A stretch of DNA of 64,000 bases from Onchocerca volvulus (taxonomy: Eukaryota > Nematoda > Chromadorea > Rhabditida > Onchocercidae). Below, one piece after another: positions 40,045-52,918 of this stretch. Made by a program: the position numbers and the translations under genes. The stretch is taken from NCBI GenBank assembly GCA_000499405.2, contig HG738138.1, positions 8,430,888-8,494,887 on the forward strand, in the 5' to 3' direction. Position 1 is the first letter of the stretch, and every line of letters starts with the position of its first letter. Below the pieces are notes generated by a model. That model did not search any database and had not been told where the DNA came from. It worked only from the letters and a program-made list of their open reading frames with translations.

Positions 40045-42032
40045 CTAAATAATCGAAAAAACACCTCGGAGTCCTGCGATCTCTTATGAATGTGTGCAAG
40101 CCACGAACTTGTGGTGTTTGTGGTACAACTGTTAACGTACGCGGCAGTTGTAACGGTAAATCTTTTTGTACCATACCTGCACGTTGAGAATAAGGATTCT
40201 TCGATGCATCATAACCTTAAAGTTTAGTCAGATACTGTGAGAATGTATATATTCATCTACATTATGAAGAAATTTTATTTCAGCAAATTGCAAAAGTAAA
40301 GTTCAAATAGTTATTGACCTCTTTCAGCGAGTTGAGTTTTTACTTGTTTAACAATGAGATCGATGGCTACTTCATTTTCACCACCTCGCGGTACGATAAT
40401 ATCTGCAATTTTCATGCCGGGTGCTATGAACGTATCAAAAGCTGGCTTTACGAATCGCAAATACTGGGTTAAAACACCTTCAAGATCTCGTCCACGATCT
40501 TGAATGTCTCTTTCCAGTCTTCGCGCTAGCCGTGTATCCGGGTCAGTATCCACAAACACCTCAAAATTGTTGATGAAAACATATGCTTTCGACTCTTTCT
40601 ACTTCCCTTCCTCATGTAAAAAAAAAAAAAAAAAAAGAAAAAAACATATGTATTTAACCAACTATACTTTCATATCCATTAAATCAACCAAATCCTCGTT
40701 GTGGAACGCTAAAATGCCTTCAAAAATGAGTACATCGGCACCATACATTAATTTCGGCTGTTTATCACGTCGATGAGTAGTGAAATCGTAAACTGGAACC
40801 TACAAACATTTACCTCAAAATTTTGGAGATATTTGCTAATTTCAAACTTCTAAAATTTCAAAATGACATACCTCAACATTTTTACCATCCCGAAGACGCC
40901 GAACAGTTTCACACATTAAATCAAAATCGAAGGCCTGCGGATGATCGAAATTATACTCATTTTTGGCCGCCAGATGATGCTGTTCTTCTGTCAATACCTT
41001 TAATAGTAAAAAATTCAAATAATTTTAAACTATCTGGGGAAATCTGTCAGTCTACCACTCAAAAGTCAACAGTAAATTCGCATGATAAAGAATTTGATTC
41101 AGAAACAAGTACTTTGTAAAAAGAATCCATGGATAAAACGGTAACCCACGGCATTTCCAATCGTTCAATTATTCGTCTGGCAACAGTAGTTTTACCAGAA
41201 GCTGAGCCGCCGCAGATTCCCACCACATATGGTTGTTTCAAAATTTTTCCTTCCCGATCATACCACGGTGGGCGTCCTTTCGTATATATACGCTGTAATT
41301 TATCCGAAAATGACAATCACAACAATAAAAAGATACAACATACCGACAGCTTCACTAAGTTTATTTAGTGTACAAATAAGAAAACAAGAGTAGGAGTGGC
41401 AAATTATTTAGCTCTTTCAGAAGCAATTTCTGACAATCATTAATCATATGAGTGAAATAAAATGAAAAAAATTATAAAATTAAGCAAATAAAAAAGAGCA
41501 ATATTATGAAATTTTGCTTACACGTCCACTTTCTGTTGTGATAAGATGATCTTCGGATTTTGAGCCCGAAATAGTACGCATACAGCGGTGTAGAGGGAGA
41601 GATGGAGTTCCAGAGCCACTAAAAGTTTCAAAAGTAAATATAAAAAATAGCAATATATATATATATATATTTATTATTGATCTGAATGCTGCTGAATAAC
41701 ACACAAAGCGCTAAATTTTGGGATACGGTAAAATAGTTAAAAAAAAAAAGAATGATCTATAAGTTAATGTGTAAATTACGTAAATAAAGGCACAAAAAAA
41801 GAAACATGAAACATAAACTACAACATGAAGAAATATAAAACGAAATTGACTCAAACTATATAATTCTTTCCAAAACTGTCGATAATATATCCTGCAAGAA
41901 ATCCTGTCCTAAGTTATGTATAGAAAGAGAATGATACCTGTCGTTGATGTCATTATGCAGCGATATTGAACCAATGGAAGCATCTGATGCTGGATCGACA
42001 ATTGTCACGTGGCGTTCTATGTGTTCACGCAT
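38739..42032 (-). CDS. uckl-1: Uridine-cytidine kinase-like protein (kinase + UPRT-like domain)
   Basis: Eleven exons join in phase to a 541-residue protein, close to human UCKL1 (548): 42032-41938, 41618-41522, 41292-41113, 40997-40872, 40799-40668, 40559-40319, 40215-40065, 39926-39819, 39745-39522, 39085-38961, 38885-38739. After a Ser-rich N-terminus ([16 protein letters not shown]), the kinase domain has the P-loop GGSASGKTT, the catalytic-region [17 protein letters not shown] and [12 protein letters not shown]. The second half is the uracil phosphoribosyltransferase-like domain: [46 protein letters not shown] and [12 protein letters not shown]. The protein ends in an acidic tail (SSNDEDDT). 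The family phosphorylates uridine and cytidine in pyrimidine salvage. UPRT activity of the C-terminal half is doubtful in animals: the PRPP loop reads MDATVATGA rather than DPMLATGGS. It lies on the same strand as ELKS and plexin but kilobases away, so no operon is suggested. Alternative 5' exons upstream of 42032 are possible. Confidence 0.95.
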
Positions 42033-43269
42033 TTCGCTTTAATCCGAAAATTTTAGCCGTTTTTGTTCCTGTGAAACAACAAACAATGAGTCAGCTATAA
42101 TGCATCAAACTGTTGTCAAAAAGGTCTGCATTCGGTGATGTAAAAAAATACCAGCGAGAACCTGCAAGTAAAATTTCAAATTATGAGAAAGAAAAAAATT
42201 GGTCAGAAATTACAAGTATTTAGGAGAAAAGAGAGAGGAACTTGTTCTGTTGCCTAACTTTAGAAGTAAAATGAACCTTACTGAACATACTAACTGAATA
42301 TTTACTAGGAGGGTTGCTAACAGACACATTATAACTATTCAAATAAAAGTCAAATACCAAAACGGAAATAGTGCAAGGGAAGAGCTTATGGCGAATAGAT
42401 AAAACGAGAAATAATGGAACAGTGGATGCAAAAATACAGGTCATTTACAGACATGCAACAGAAACGCGATGAAATAAATAAGTGAAGCAGTGCAACATAT
42501 TGATGACACTTTCTATGTTGCAAACTGCGTCGGTTTTAACAATCCCGTCTGAAAAGAGAACAGCACGCGACAGCTGTTTTCTGATAATGTCTGTAACGTT
42601 ATTGTGATGGATTACACGCAGAATGCAGCCTGTTCCATTAATTGTCGGCATACAATTAATCAGCATGAGGAAAGACGCCTAATTTTGTTTCAAGTTTCAT
42701 CGAATAGAAAAACTGTAGCATTCTCGTTCATACAGTTGTAAGTGAGAATCATGCTATATGTTTTCTGCTAAGGACAAATAAGTTGTACATAATTTGTTTT
42801 CGAGCTGGATTCAACGTTCAGGGGAAGATCAAAACATGGTGATCGAGGAATTCAAATAAAGAAGATATGTTAATCGGGCTGAAGCCAAGCCGATCTGTCA
42901 AGCAATGTATTTTACGAAACGAATTGACGAAGAATACTTTGAATCCCGTACAAATCTATCATCACTAGATATGACGCGCTTCACTGAATATCAAGCGAAA
43001 AGAGGAAGAAGAGGGTAGGGAGATGTCGATAAGTTTCTTTTTTCTAGAACGAGTCCACAAGATTTTAACTTTTCAAATAAAAATTTCCTTTCAATAAAAA
43101 TTTTAGTAGGAGCAGTGCTTTTTCAAATATAAGACTCGAAGATGAAACATGATTTCTTACTAATATTCGTCGAACAGATGAAAATGGAATCAAGATGAGA
43201 CTCATGACAACATGTATATTATTTATCCAATAATTCTTCTAAAATCTTATTTTCAATGAAAATTTTGGT

Positions 43270-43587
43270 TCAATACGACAAATCGATATCTAAGTTTAGA
43301 GATAACTGCTGAATCCGATCTTTAAGTTTTTGTAAACAGATCACTGGGACAACTGATAGTTCCCTTAATTGCTTGAAAAGGTCAGTGACTCGATATTGGA
43401 GATGAGAATTATGTCTGCAAATCATGTAACATTTTAATGGAACACCTAACCGCACAGGTAATCTTTCGAAAATCAATATCAGAAAGCAAGAAATAACGCA
43501 AAATTTTAGGAATGATGCAAATTACGAAACCAGAATAATAGAATACAGAGCGTCAGTGAGACAAGCTAAACTTTGACCTCTATACTG
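43270..43587 (-). CDS. Unidentified two-exon candidate coding segment
   Basis: On the minus strand, exon 43587-43526 follows an acceptor reading TTGCCTACAG and ends at GTTTC|GTAATT. Exon 43462-43270 follows CGAAAG and runs to a stop. The phases agree (two bases carried over), giving 84 codons that include RGQSLACLTDALYSI and LQYRVTDLFKQLRELS. Composition is balanced and helical, with heptad-like leucines near the end. I do not recognise the family; a distant likeness to small coiled-coil Mediator subunits (MED30) is only an impression. No 5' exon with an ATG was found. It could also be chance. Confidence 0.3.
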
Positions 43588-44057
43588 CTGTAGGCAAGGA
43601 AAACAAAGCGAAGGATCCTGTGCGGAGTAATAGAGCATTAAAAGCAACCGTCAATGTAACTCGCTGTGTGCTCGATGACGATAAATAATGAAAGAGCACA
43701 ATAAATAGATGAAATAATGCAAACAAAACCATTTATGACTTGTCATAGAATTTCCCTCTCTTTGTTCCCGAGAATTCTTTTTGAGCTTAGAGATGAAATG
43801 AATACCAAACCTGTCATAAGAACATGTTTGATGAAAAATCATTCTTCCTTCTCAAACAAATAAAAAGTGCAATTTATTAAGAGTGCTCAATTTGCAACTG
43901 TTTCAGTTATATTTCATTTTTCAATAAATTTGACAAATGATTTGTAAAAATTCCTTCATGTTTGAAACTCAAAATTTGCACAGTTTATGCGAAATGGAAT
44001 GAATATGTCAAATTTACCCATTCCCTACCTCAATAATTTTTTTAGGTTTATAGAAAA

Positions 44058-44589
44058 CTAGCTGAACCCGGCCACGCACTGCTACGGAATTCCCAACTGT
44101 TGCTAATGCTATATCGTTGCAAAAACTCCAGCCCTTAATCCTATCAATTTAAACCCTTTCGGGTTCCTTCCCCTTATTTGAGCTCCATCATGTCGCCTCT
44201 TGATTGGTTGACTTCACTTTGCTTATCTGGAATTGGAGCATTTTGGGGGCAAATATGTTTATCCTTTTGGCGGCAAACATATTTTTCCTTTTATTCGTTT
44301 GGAGGTAAACATGCTTATCGTCCCTTCGAAACTATGCCGCGCCAGTTGACCTTTAGCACTCCTTGTTTACAATAACTATCGTAGCGCTATTTACATTCGA
44401 GGTTCCTCCTGCTACGAGTGTGATAGGGAAAAAAAATAGATATATCTCTATGAAACATGCGCCTATTCGAATGCAACGTTGTATCAAAATTTCAAATCAA
44501 TCGGTGAAAAATTTGCAACGTTGTGTCAAAGGTAACAACGAAATGTAAATAAAAGTAACAACGGACATTTGCATTTTAATTTATATAGA
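44058..44589 (-). mobile_element. Non-autonomous Helitron, 532 bp, intact ends
   Basis: Read on the minus strand, it starts A|TCTATATAAATTAAAATG at 44589 and ends TGGCCGGGTTCAGCTAG|T at 44058. The ends are TC and CTAG, inserted between A and T. The last 21 bases match the right end of the plexin-intron element at 18-19 positions. Its 5' section (GTTGTTACC, ACAACGTTGCAAATTTTTCACC, ACAACGTTGCATTCGAATAGG) is shared with 25955-26030 and with 56030-56280. It has no helicase sequence, so it would depend on another element for movement. The open frames at 44178-44548 are incidental. Confidence 0.85.
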
Positions 44590-46601
44590 TTTTATAAAAA
44601 GAAATGAAATTCGAAATTAAAATGTGTAGCAAGCATGTTAGTTAAAACAAGAATATATTCAGAGATAATTCTGAATATACAGCCTTTAAAACAGGCATCA
44701 TGCATAAAAATATAAATATACATACTATGTAAAGAAAGAGGAAGGAATGAACAAATCAGTTTACCTTAAGATAACCAATCTGCTCACTTGCTGATACAAA
44801 ATCCCAGCATTATCGAGAATTCTTACAATTTTGAAATTTAGCAGATAAAAAGCCCTGAAAAGTGTGTTCCCTAATTCCTATCTTATCAATCAAGTTGAGT
44901 GACAGCGCAACGGTTCCTTCAACCCACTCATTTCAAGCAAATATATAATTGCTCTTTTCATAAGTAAAACCTAGCTAAAAACTTCCAACTAGGAAACTAG
45001 AATTTCAATCTCTTAAGAGTTCAGAATCCATCTTACTTTTCATATAATTTCATTTCGATCAAATTGCAGAGAATATATGATCGGGAGCTTATTGGAAAAG
45101 TTGCTTAAGTACATCCGGTTTCTCTCAAAACTACAGTTATTTCATAACTTCGCGATATTTGCTAATCTATTTCCTCGCTAACTTAAAATCCGTAGCACAG
45201 CATGCAAACATGCTTTACCGATGATATTCAAAAAATATTAGGTCCATATATTTCCGGAAGTTAACCTAATTCCTTGCTTCATCTATCAACTGTCCAGTAT
45301 CTGCAAAACCCTGCCCTTCAGATATGTGAATAAGCTGCAAGTACTGAATCTTGCAGCTTGCTAACTTCTTCCCGCAACATTCTCGTACTCCCAACCCACA
45401 AGTTTCTACGGAAAAGTAAGTGAACTTCTCTCCCTCACATATAAATAAAAAATAAAGCCCACAAGGACACGTTCATTTTTTTTTGCAAGATTTAGTTCAC
45501 TGTTGAATTTGGTTTTTTAATTCTCGAATTTTATTAATTTTCAAATTAATAAAATTAACACGCATCTCATAACTAAAGAATAGTGCAGTGACAATGACCA
45601 AAAGCTAAACAACCAAAATATACTTACTTGTTCACTACTACATAAAATACACGCAAGATCGTTGGAGGGAAATATGCACTCACTACTTTTTTAAATATCG
45701 GAAATTCAGATTATCGGGTAGGTCTATTTTAGAAGAACGCGGGATATCACTTACAACTATTTTATAAGCCTTCATAGACTTTTTATTAATGTATATAGGA
45801 TATTCATAAAGAGAACAATATGATTAATAGTTAATTTTTTAAAGTAAATGCACTACAACTTACTGAATCAAATTTGTTTTGAAAGTGAAATTTGTTATGA
45901 AGATCCATAAACTAAGAGATCTGTTTATCTTCTGTTTCTTAAAATGACTAGTTTTTTTTTTTTTTTTTTTCGTTCTTACCGAAACATTTATCTTCAATTA
46001 ATAAACATTTTTCCAATACGGCTAGCTTATTTCGAAATTCACAATAAAATGCGCAACAGTGAAACATGAAAGCACAGATAAACGTGGTTCTTCAGATCTG
46101 AAATAATTTCTGTGCCCAAGAAGATTTTGAACGAAATGAGAAACGTTTAATAACGGCTTGCGTAAAAATGAATGTCGAAGAAATACCACTTTTCCGGAAA
46201 ACTGGAAATTAATCTTAAAAATATCGAATATAAAGCTAACTGAACAAGAGAAAGTGAAGTTTAACTGCATCGAAAACATCTTTCTAAATTAAACTAGAAT
46301 ACTTAATACATGATTAAAGTTATAATGAATGAATAAATTTTCTATTATCAATTATGTGTGAGTGTACAAAATGCTTTATAAAAATATAACAAATAACTTC
46401 GCGAACAAACTTTGAGGTGGTTTACACTATAAGAAAATATAAACTGTCAAAGACCCGATACCTGGCAGATGTCTGCAAATTGTAAAACCCGTACAAATGA
46501 TGAAGCGAATGAAAAAGAATATTGAACAACTAAACATATGACTGGAAGAAAAGAATAGGGCAGTTAAACTTTCTAATTTTCTTTTTTCACTTGAAATGCT
46601 T

Positions 46602-49600
46602 CTATGCCCAAATACCTTCGGCGTCGTCTTCCTAAAAAAAATTCACAAGTCAAGACACACATCATTAAAACGTGATACAAGAAAATTTCACGTATTCGGT
46701 GATATTTATTTTAGACTAAAGATGAAAAAGTTGATGTTCTTCCAAAAACTCTTAGTCAAAATAAACCAGATCCTTTCCAACTAAAAAATTAAATCAAAAT
46801 CATGAAAAGATCTTCATAAGGAAATTTAAAGCAAATTAAACATGATTCAAAAAAAAAAAAAAAAAGAATAATCTGTTAGCGTCTAATATACTATAACACT
46901 AAATCACGCTGGATATGACTAATTAGCATGATAAAAAATGAACTAGCTAATATATAAACAGTTTTTTCGCAAAAAGAAGCTTAACCTGATCAGTAATAGT
47001 TTGTCGCGGTATAGTAAGACTTGCTGGAGCATTGATTGTTGAAATCATATTACTATGACCGCCTTCTCTTAAGAGATCGTTGGCTAAAATACTCATAAAA
47101 CACATGGAGTAAAAAATTCATATTTTTAAAAGTATGAGAAATTTCATGCATATTTTTTCAAAATCCTGAGCTTTATTTTTTGAAAAACATTATTTGCAAT
47201 GTCGATCGCTCACCTACACTTAAATTAGTAGAATTAAGAAGTTGGGCGCGACGTTCATTTTCTTCTTTAAGTTTTTCCATCAATTTTTCTTTGTGATGGC
47301 GTAGAGTCTCTATCTCTTCTCGGGGTCTCTCTCTGGATTGCTCCAGTAACGCAATGTGGGCATCTTTCTCGGCAATTGCTGCTACTAACGCTTCATGCCT
47401 ATTAATTCGCCATAATCATAATATGTAAATTTTTAGAAAATCTGAATCACAATATTATGCTTAACATGGAGTCTCGAGAAAATCTAACTTTAGTTGCAGT
47501 AGTTGCTCGATATGCCTTCGTTTTTCGACTTCCAAAGAACGCAATACTTCTTCGCGTTCATTACTCGTTAATTTCTTCACATGTCGTCGAAGTTCATTTA
47601 ATTCACGGCGACATTCAGTTAACTTAAATTGCGACATTCAGTTGACTTATTTTGAAAAAAGCTCTAAAATTTAAAAAAAAAAAAAAAAATATTGAGATTT
47701 TGTTTTTCCAGCTAAAACTATAAAAAAAAAAAAAAAACTTATGACCAACTAACTGAATATAATTATTAAAAAGAATGAGAAATAGGTGATACATACTTGA
47801 GTAGCAAGTTGCTGACTAAGCTGTTTCTGTTGAGCCACATGAAGCTCTCTTTCAGCCGTTATACTTACTGACTCACGCAAAGCTTCTTCTAGCTCTTCCA
47901 CTCTATAAGATTGAAAAAAAAAAAAACATTCCATTGAAAAGTTACGATTTCAGGCTTAAGTCCAGAAAATTTAAAAAAAGAAAAAAAGATGATATGCAAA
48001 ATGAACAACCAGACCTAGACTTAAGAGATCCTTCAGTTGAAAGAGCAGAAAATTCAGGTCGAGTTTGACTAACTGTCGAAGAAACATCACTTTTATGAAT
48101 ATCCTCTAATTTGCTTAAAAAAAATTGGAATTAATTTTTGATTGGGTATATACTCAAAGATTTGTCAAAAGATCCTTCTTGATCGAGATTGTAGGAAGAA
48201 AAATGAAACAATATGAAAACTGAAAAATCAAAAGTACACCTTTGCAGCTGTTTACAGTGCGAAATTATTGAAGCCTTTTCTTTCTCAAGTGTCTGCACCA
48301 TTCGAAGAAGAGATTCAATTTCTTTTCTCGCTTCAGCAAGCTGAAAATATAGTCTGATCGCTGACAAGTTGACCAAATCGTCAATTTTCAAAAAGAAAAT
48401 ATTTTAATGTTTCATATCAGTGACTACAAATAAAAACTACACAAGAGAGAATGAATTTTGATTACAATATTTTGAAACCACTAACTTCTTCATCATTTAA
48501 AAGCTGTGGTGCACGATCTTTGCATTGTCGTTCTGCCGTTACTAGCTCTCGGTCCAGGTCACCTATTTTTTCACTTTGTGACTCTAGCAATACTTCTCTG
48601 AAATAGTTAAATAATCTATTGTGAATAATTTATTTCCTTCTACCGCTATTAGTAATCCAGCATCAAAAAGTTCAAAATAAGAAACAACAGATTTAATTCT
48701 TTTGATTAATTTATAAGTTATTGGCGAATGATAATTCTTTCTGCCAACATCAAATTAATCTCAGCTTTGAATCAGTACCTTCTTTCCAATGTGTTGGCAT
48801 ATGAACGGAAATCTGCACTAAAATGACGAATATATTCTATTAAGGGCCTTCTGTAACAATAATACTGAGTCGGTGAAATCCGGAAATTTTATCTAAAAAG
48901 GTGAATGTTGCAACAATAAACAACACAAAGCTACCGATCGGCTAGTTCTTTCTGTAAACTTTCGATTGTTGCTATTAATTGTCGATTTTCCGCTTGAAAT
49001 GTTTCTAACTGCTGCATTTTTTCTTTTTCAGCATTATGGCGTAGGTCGTTAATTAACGACTGCATTCTCATTTTTTCTCTGCAATAATTGATTTAGCAAG
49101 CAATAAAGAGAAGCAGAACAAGTAATAAAGCGATTTAACATTTAAATTTATAATTGACAATGAATTTACCAAAATGTCAAGTCACTAATTTTTGAAATTT
49201 AAAAACTGTTACTGTATTTCAAAATAATTAGGTATAAATAAGTTAAAACAACAATGTTATATTAACCTGTTAGCTTCATCAAGTTGCATCTGCAACTCTT
49301 CTTCCTTTTGCACGTCCGGATTTGTCAGAAGTTTTTGTTTGACCTTTTCCAGTTCATTTTCCTTGTCGTGTAGTAGACTTTCCATAGCATCAATCCGCGC
49401 CAACAATTGACTGATTTTTTGTTCGTAATTCTGTATGTAAAATTATTGACACTCCATCTAATTAAGTTAAAATTTAATGTTTCTTTGAAATCTAACAGAT
49501 AGATATTCGATCCAGGGTCTTAAAACATACAACACCGCAACTTACATCAGAAGAAATTATACTTACTCGATTGCTATCGCGAAGATCTGACACTCGGTTC

Positions 49601-52600
49601 TTTTCGACTGCCAAATCTGCTTCCAGTCGTTCAGAAGTTTTCTCTTTTTGTTCTATTTGGATATTTTTGGTTTCTAGCTTATTACGCAATGCTTCGATCT
49701 GAAATTTTCCAACACTTTCTCCAGTGAACTTTGGAAAAACAAAGTAAAGAGGTTTTATTCAAAAAAAAATATAAAAACAAAAACAAAAACATGCAACAAT
49801 GTCACTTACGTCAGACTGCAACAACGTTGCATGTTTTTCCTTTGCTGCTGATGATTCACGGAAAACTTCAACACGTTTCCTAAGATCTTCGATAGCTTCC
49901 GTTGCTGCTTGCAATCGTGTCTGTACTGCAGAAAGTTCAGCTACCCTGTGAAATGGAAATTAGAAATGCATGCTGAAAAAAGTGCTTTCAAATATTATTC
50001 ATAGAACGAAATTCTCGATTTCTACGTAAAGCTAACTTTTGTGCTAGTTCCAGTTCACTCCGTTCCATTTTCATACGAAGTGTGTTGATCTCATGAGGTG
50101 TTACAGTTTTATCAGTAAAATCACGCGGAAGTTCCGCCCGTTCTGAACGTAACATCGCAATTTCATCTTCTAGATCTGCTATCCGCTGATCCTAAAATCA
50201 AAACGTCACATAAAGAAGTGTTTTCTAAACAATAACTCCCATTTGAATAATTATGATTATAGCGATGTTACAAGAAAACTGCTGAGAAAAAATGGGCACC
50301 TTAGCAGCTTGAGATGAAATTGGTAATTGGGAAAAATGTCGTTCCATCGATCTGATTTGCTCTTCTCGGATTTCAAGCAACGATTCTAATTGATTACATC
50401 TTGTTTCCAGATCCGCCATACGACTACTACCATCACGGTATGTAGCTGCAGTTGTGCGCTCCATGAGCCGTCTAATCGTTTCATCCTTTTCAGCCAGCTC
50501 ACATCGACAGTTCTCAAGTTCTGTTTCCAACTCGGTAACTTGAAATCCAGACCCGTTTTGAAGTCCAGCCTAAGAAATCATGCCAACTATGAGTGAAGCT
50601 AAATAGCAGCATTAATTGATGCAAATACACAAAATAGTAACAGTGAATGAAAATGTCAAATAAAGTCGCGTACAACAACAGAACTTTGCAAACTTGTCTC
50701 TGTAAAGCTGCAAGTTTTGCTGTTTCTTCCTTTCGTAATTGTCTTTCACGCTTTAATTCAGGACTCCAGAATGTCTTTATAGAACTCATAGTTGAATTCA
50801 ATTTTTGCATAGCCATTTCGTAATCTTGCTTCAAGAGGTTATAAGCGCGAGAGGATTGTGTATCTGATGGTCCGTAAGCATCGCCATCATACGAATAGGT
50901 ACTGGAACATTTCAAATCATAGTTACAACTTTAAAGAGATAGACTGAAACAAATCACTGGGACCGATAAATAAAATAAATTGATTCGAAAAGTCTAGAAA
51001 ATAACAATATCTGAAAAGAAAAACATACCTCGCTGGTTGTTTCCAAAAATATGCGTTGGTTGTTGTTGGATTAGACAACGATGGTCCAGAATACTGAGAT
51101 GACATTATATCTGCACTTGTTGTAGAAATGTTCAAAGGTAGCAAAGGTCGAGTTTCATTTGTCTCGTACTCATCCAACTGCATTCCGTCAAGAGATTTGT
51201 GCTGCCTGAATTATTCAATATCAATAACCGAAGTTAGAAAACGCCCTTAATCAAAAAAGTAAACCTTAAAATTCGAAAAGTAATTCGAGAACTACCAGTT
51301 TGTTTCTGCAACTTCATTTAAATACAGTCAAAAATATTGAACATAATTCTCGGTGATGAATTTATAACGTGCACAGAATACAGTGAAAACAGATTAAAAA
51401 TTGGCAAAACACAATAACGAGCAGAAGGAAACACATAAAATGCAAAACACTTGACCAATAAAATATAAATATGTCGCAAAACCAAAATTCAATTGTTCGT
51501 TTTTTGTTATACAATTCTACTACACTTTGAAAACCCTAACTAAATATATGCGATTGGGAATCAAGAAGAAAATAGCAAAATTCACTCTGGAACAGTAGTA
51601 TACAATAATTTTAGGAAAAATCAGAAATCGATATCGCACAGTTGTCTAGAATTCTAAAGTCATCTAGAATTCAAAGTTAGCAATTATTTTATTAGTGACT
51701 ACCATTATATGTAATATGCAGACACTCAAAGTTTGCATGATAATTGTTATCAAAACATATCACTTTCAGGGGTAAGAAAAATGTGACTTTCATTGCAAAG
51801 TGAAGGATGAAGCAGAAAATGCGAAACGTTTGGCATTTAGGCAAACCCTATATGTATGGTCAGAAAAAAAGTTAAGACATACACATATCAGAATATTCTC
51901 CTTGTCTGTCACTTGAAGAGTGAGACATGGAAAACATAGCAGACAGATAAATTTGAAACAAAATACTATGCATTCTGTTGCCACGCAGATAATGGAGAGG
52001 AAAATTTTTTCGTTAATAATCATTACTGTATTGGGGAAAAATATTACATCTTTGAACGCTGTTTGTGGAGCAAAAGAATTTTTACAGATTCTTTCGTTCC
52101 ATTTTTTTATAGGGATGGATAGCCTTGAAACACCCCGGAAGAGTACACAAAAAGGGAATCCCAGAGACATAATCTTGTTCATCATCATAATTAAATTTTG
52201 CAAGTATTTTACTCCTACAACAACCAACAAAGCAGAAATTATTATTTACTGTGAATATTTGGCCTATATTCTTTATTGTAAAACGTTGGAGAATATCTTG
52301 ACTATCTCAATTCCTTTTTTTCCAAAAAAAAAAAAAAAAAAAAGTTGATTTCTTTCTACCACTTAACCATAAAGTTATCAGTGACTATTCAAAATCTCTA
52401 GATAAATATAAAATCATCATAAAAAACTCTCTTCCACAATTATGCCTATTTATGACTGTTTACATTCTTTTAAAAATTTGACTAAAAAAAATCACCCCAA
52501 GCTTCACTCTATAAAAGTCAATTCAGTTTACCGCAGCTATCTTTCTCTGCTTAAAATGTATTATTGGTTCCGCAACAAAATTCGGAATTATTACTCAACA

Positions 52601-52918
52601 GTATTATTTGCTTAGAGTATAATAAAGTGAAAAGAATTAAACCTTTGTAAAGCAGCGAAGCGTCGATTACCGGAATAAACGGAATTCATTACTTCATTAG
52701 AATCCACCGTGAAATTTGACGGTCCAGCACTACGGCTGCGATACACCGCTGCAGTACCGTTCTGCCAGCAATTGCTAGGCTCGTAGTGAGTAAACAATTG
52801 CGTTATTGAAGTTTCTCGTGCACTTTGCTGCCGATTCCAGTTAGTGCCTGCACCTATCGAGCAGAAAGTCCCTGGCAGATACAGATTGGTCGGTCTGAAT
52901 GCAATTCCCGCGTATGGC
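46602..52918 (-). CDS. elks-1: ELKS/CAST/ERC active-zone scaffold (5' end not found)
   Basis: Eighteen exons join in phase (about 854 residues): 52918-52643, 51205-51029, 50901-50694, 50569-50300, 50191-50037, 49945-49810, 49698-49567, 49430-49267, 49078-48935, 48817-48779, 48597-48486, 48340-48240, 48113-48015, 47902-47797, 47622-47489, 47398-47214, 47083-46986, 46631-46602. The hallmark STMSSIKTFWSPELKRER matches the ELKS coiled-coil start. Long Leu/Glu/Lys coiled coils follow, then EALVAAIAEKDAHIALLEQS, the family's conserved C-terminal coil. The last 30-nt exon encodes EDDAEGIWA and a stop, matching the vertebrate DDEEGIWA terminus that binds the RIM PDZ domain. ELKS organises presynaptic active zones with liprin-alpha, RIM and calcium channels. 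The first listed exon starts with one base completing a codon, so at least one upstream exon with the start codon is missing from my reading. Confidence 0.93.

Larger units (their letters stand above)
42033..46601. other. 4.6-kb spacer between UCKL1 and ELKS genes
   Basis: Contains the 532-bp Helitron (44058-44589) and the two-exon candidate at 43270-43587, listed separately. A block at about 42430-42680 is less AT-rich than its surroundings and carries a 73-codon minus-strand frame (42666-42445) with balanced composition (it includes NNVTDIIRKQLSRAV), but no recognisable domain. It might be a 5' exon of the kinase gene or an unrelated small gene. The remainder shows nothing I can name. Confidence 0.45.
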
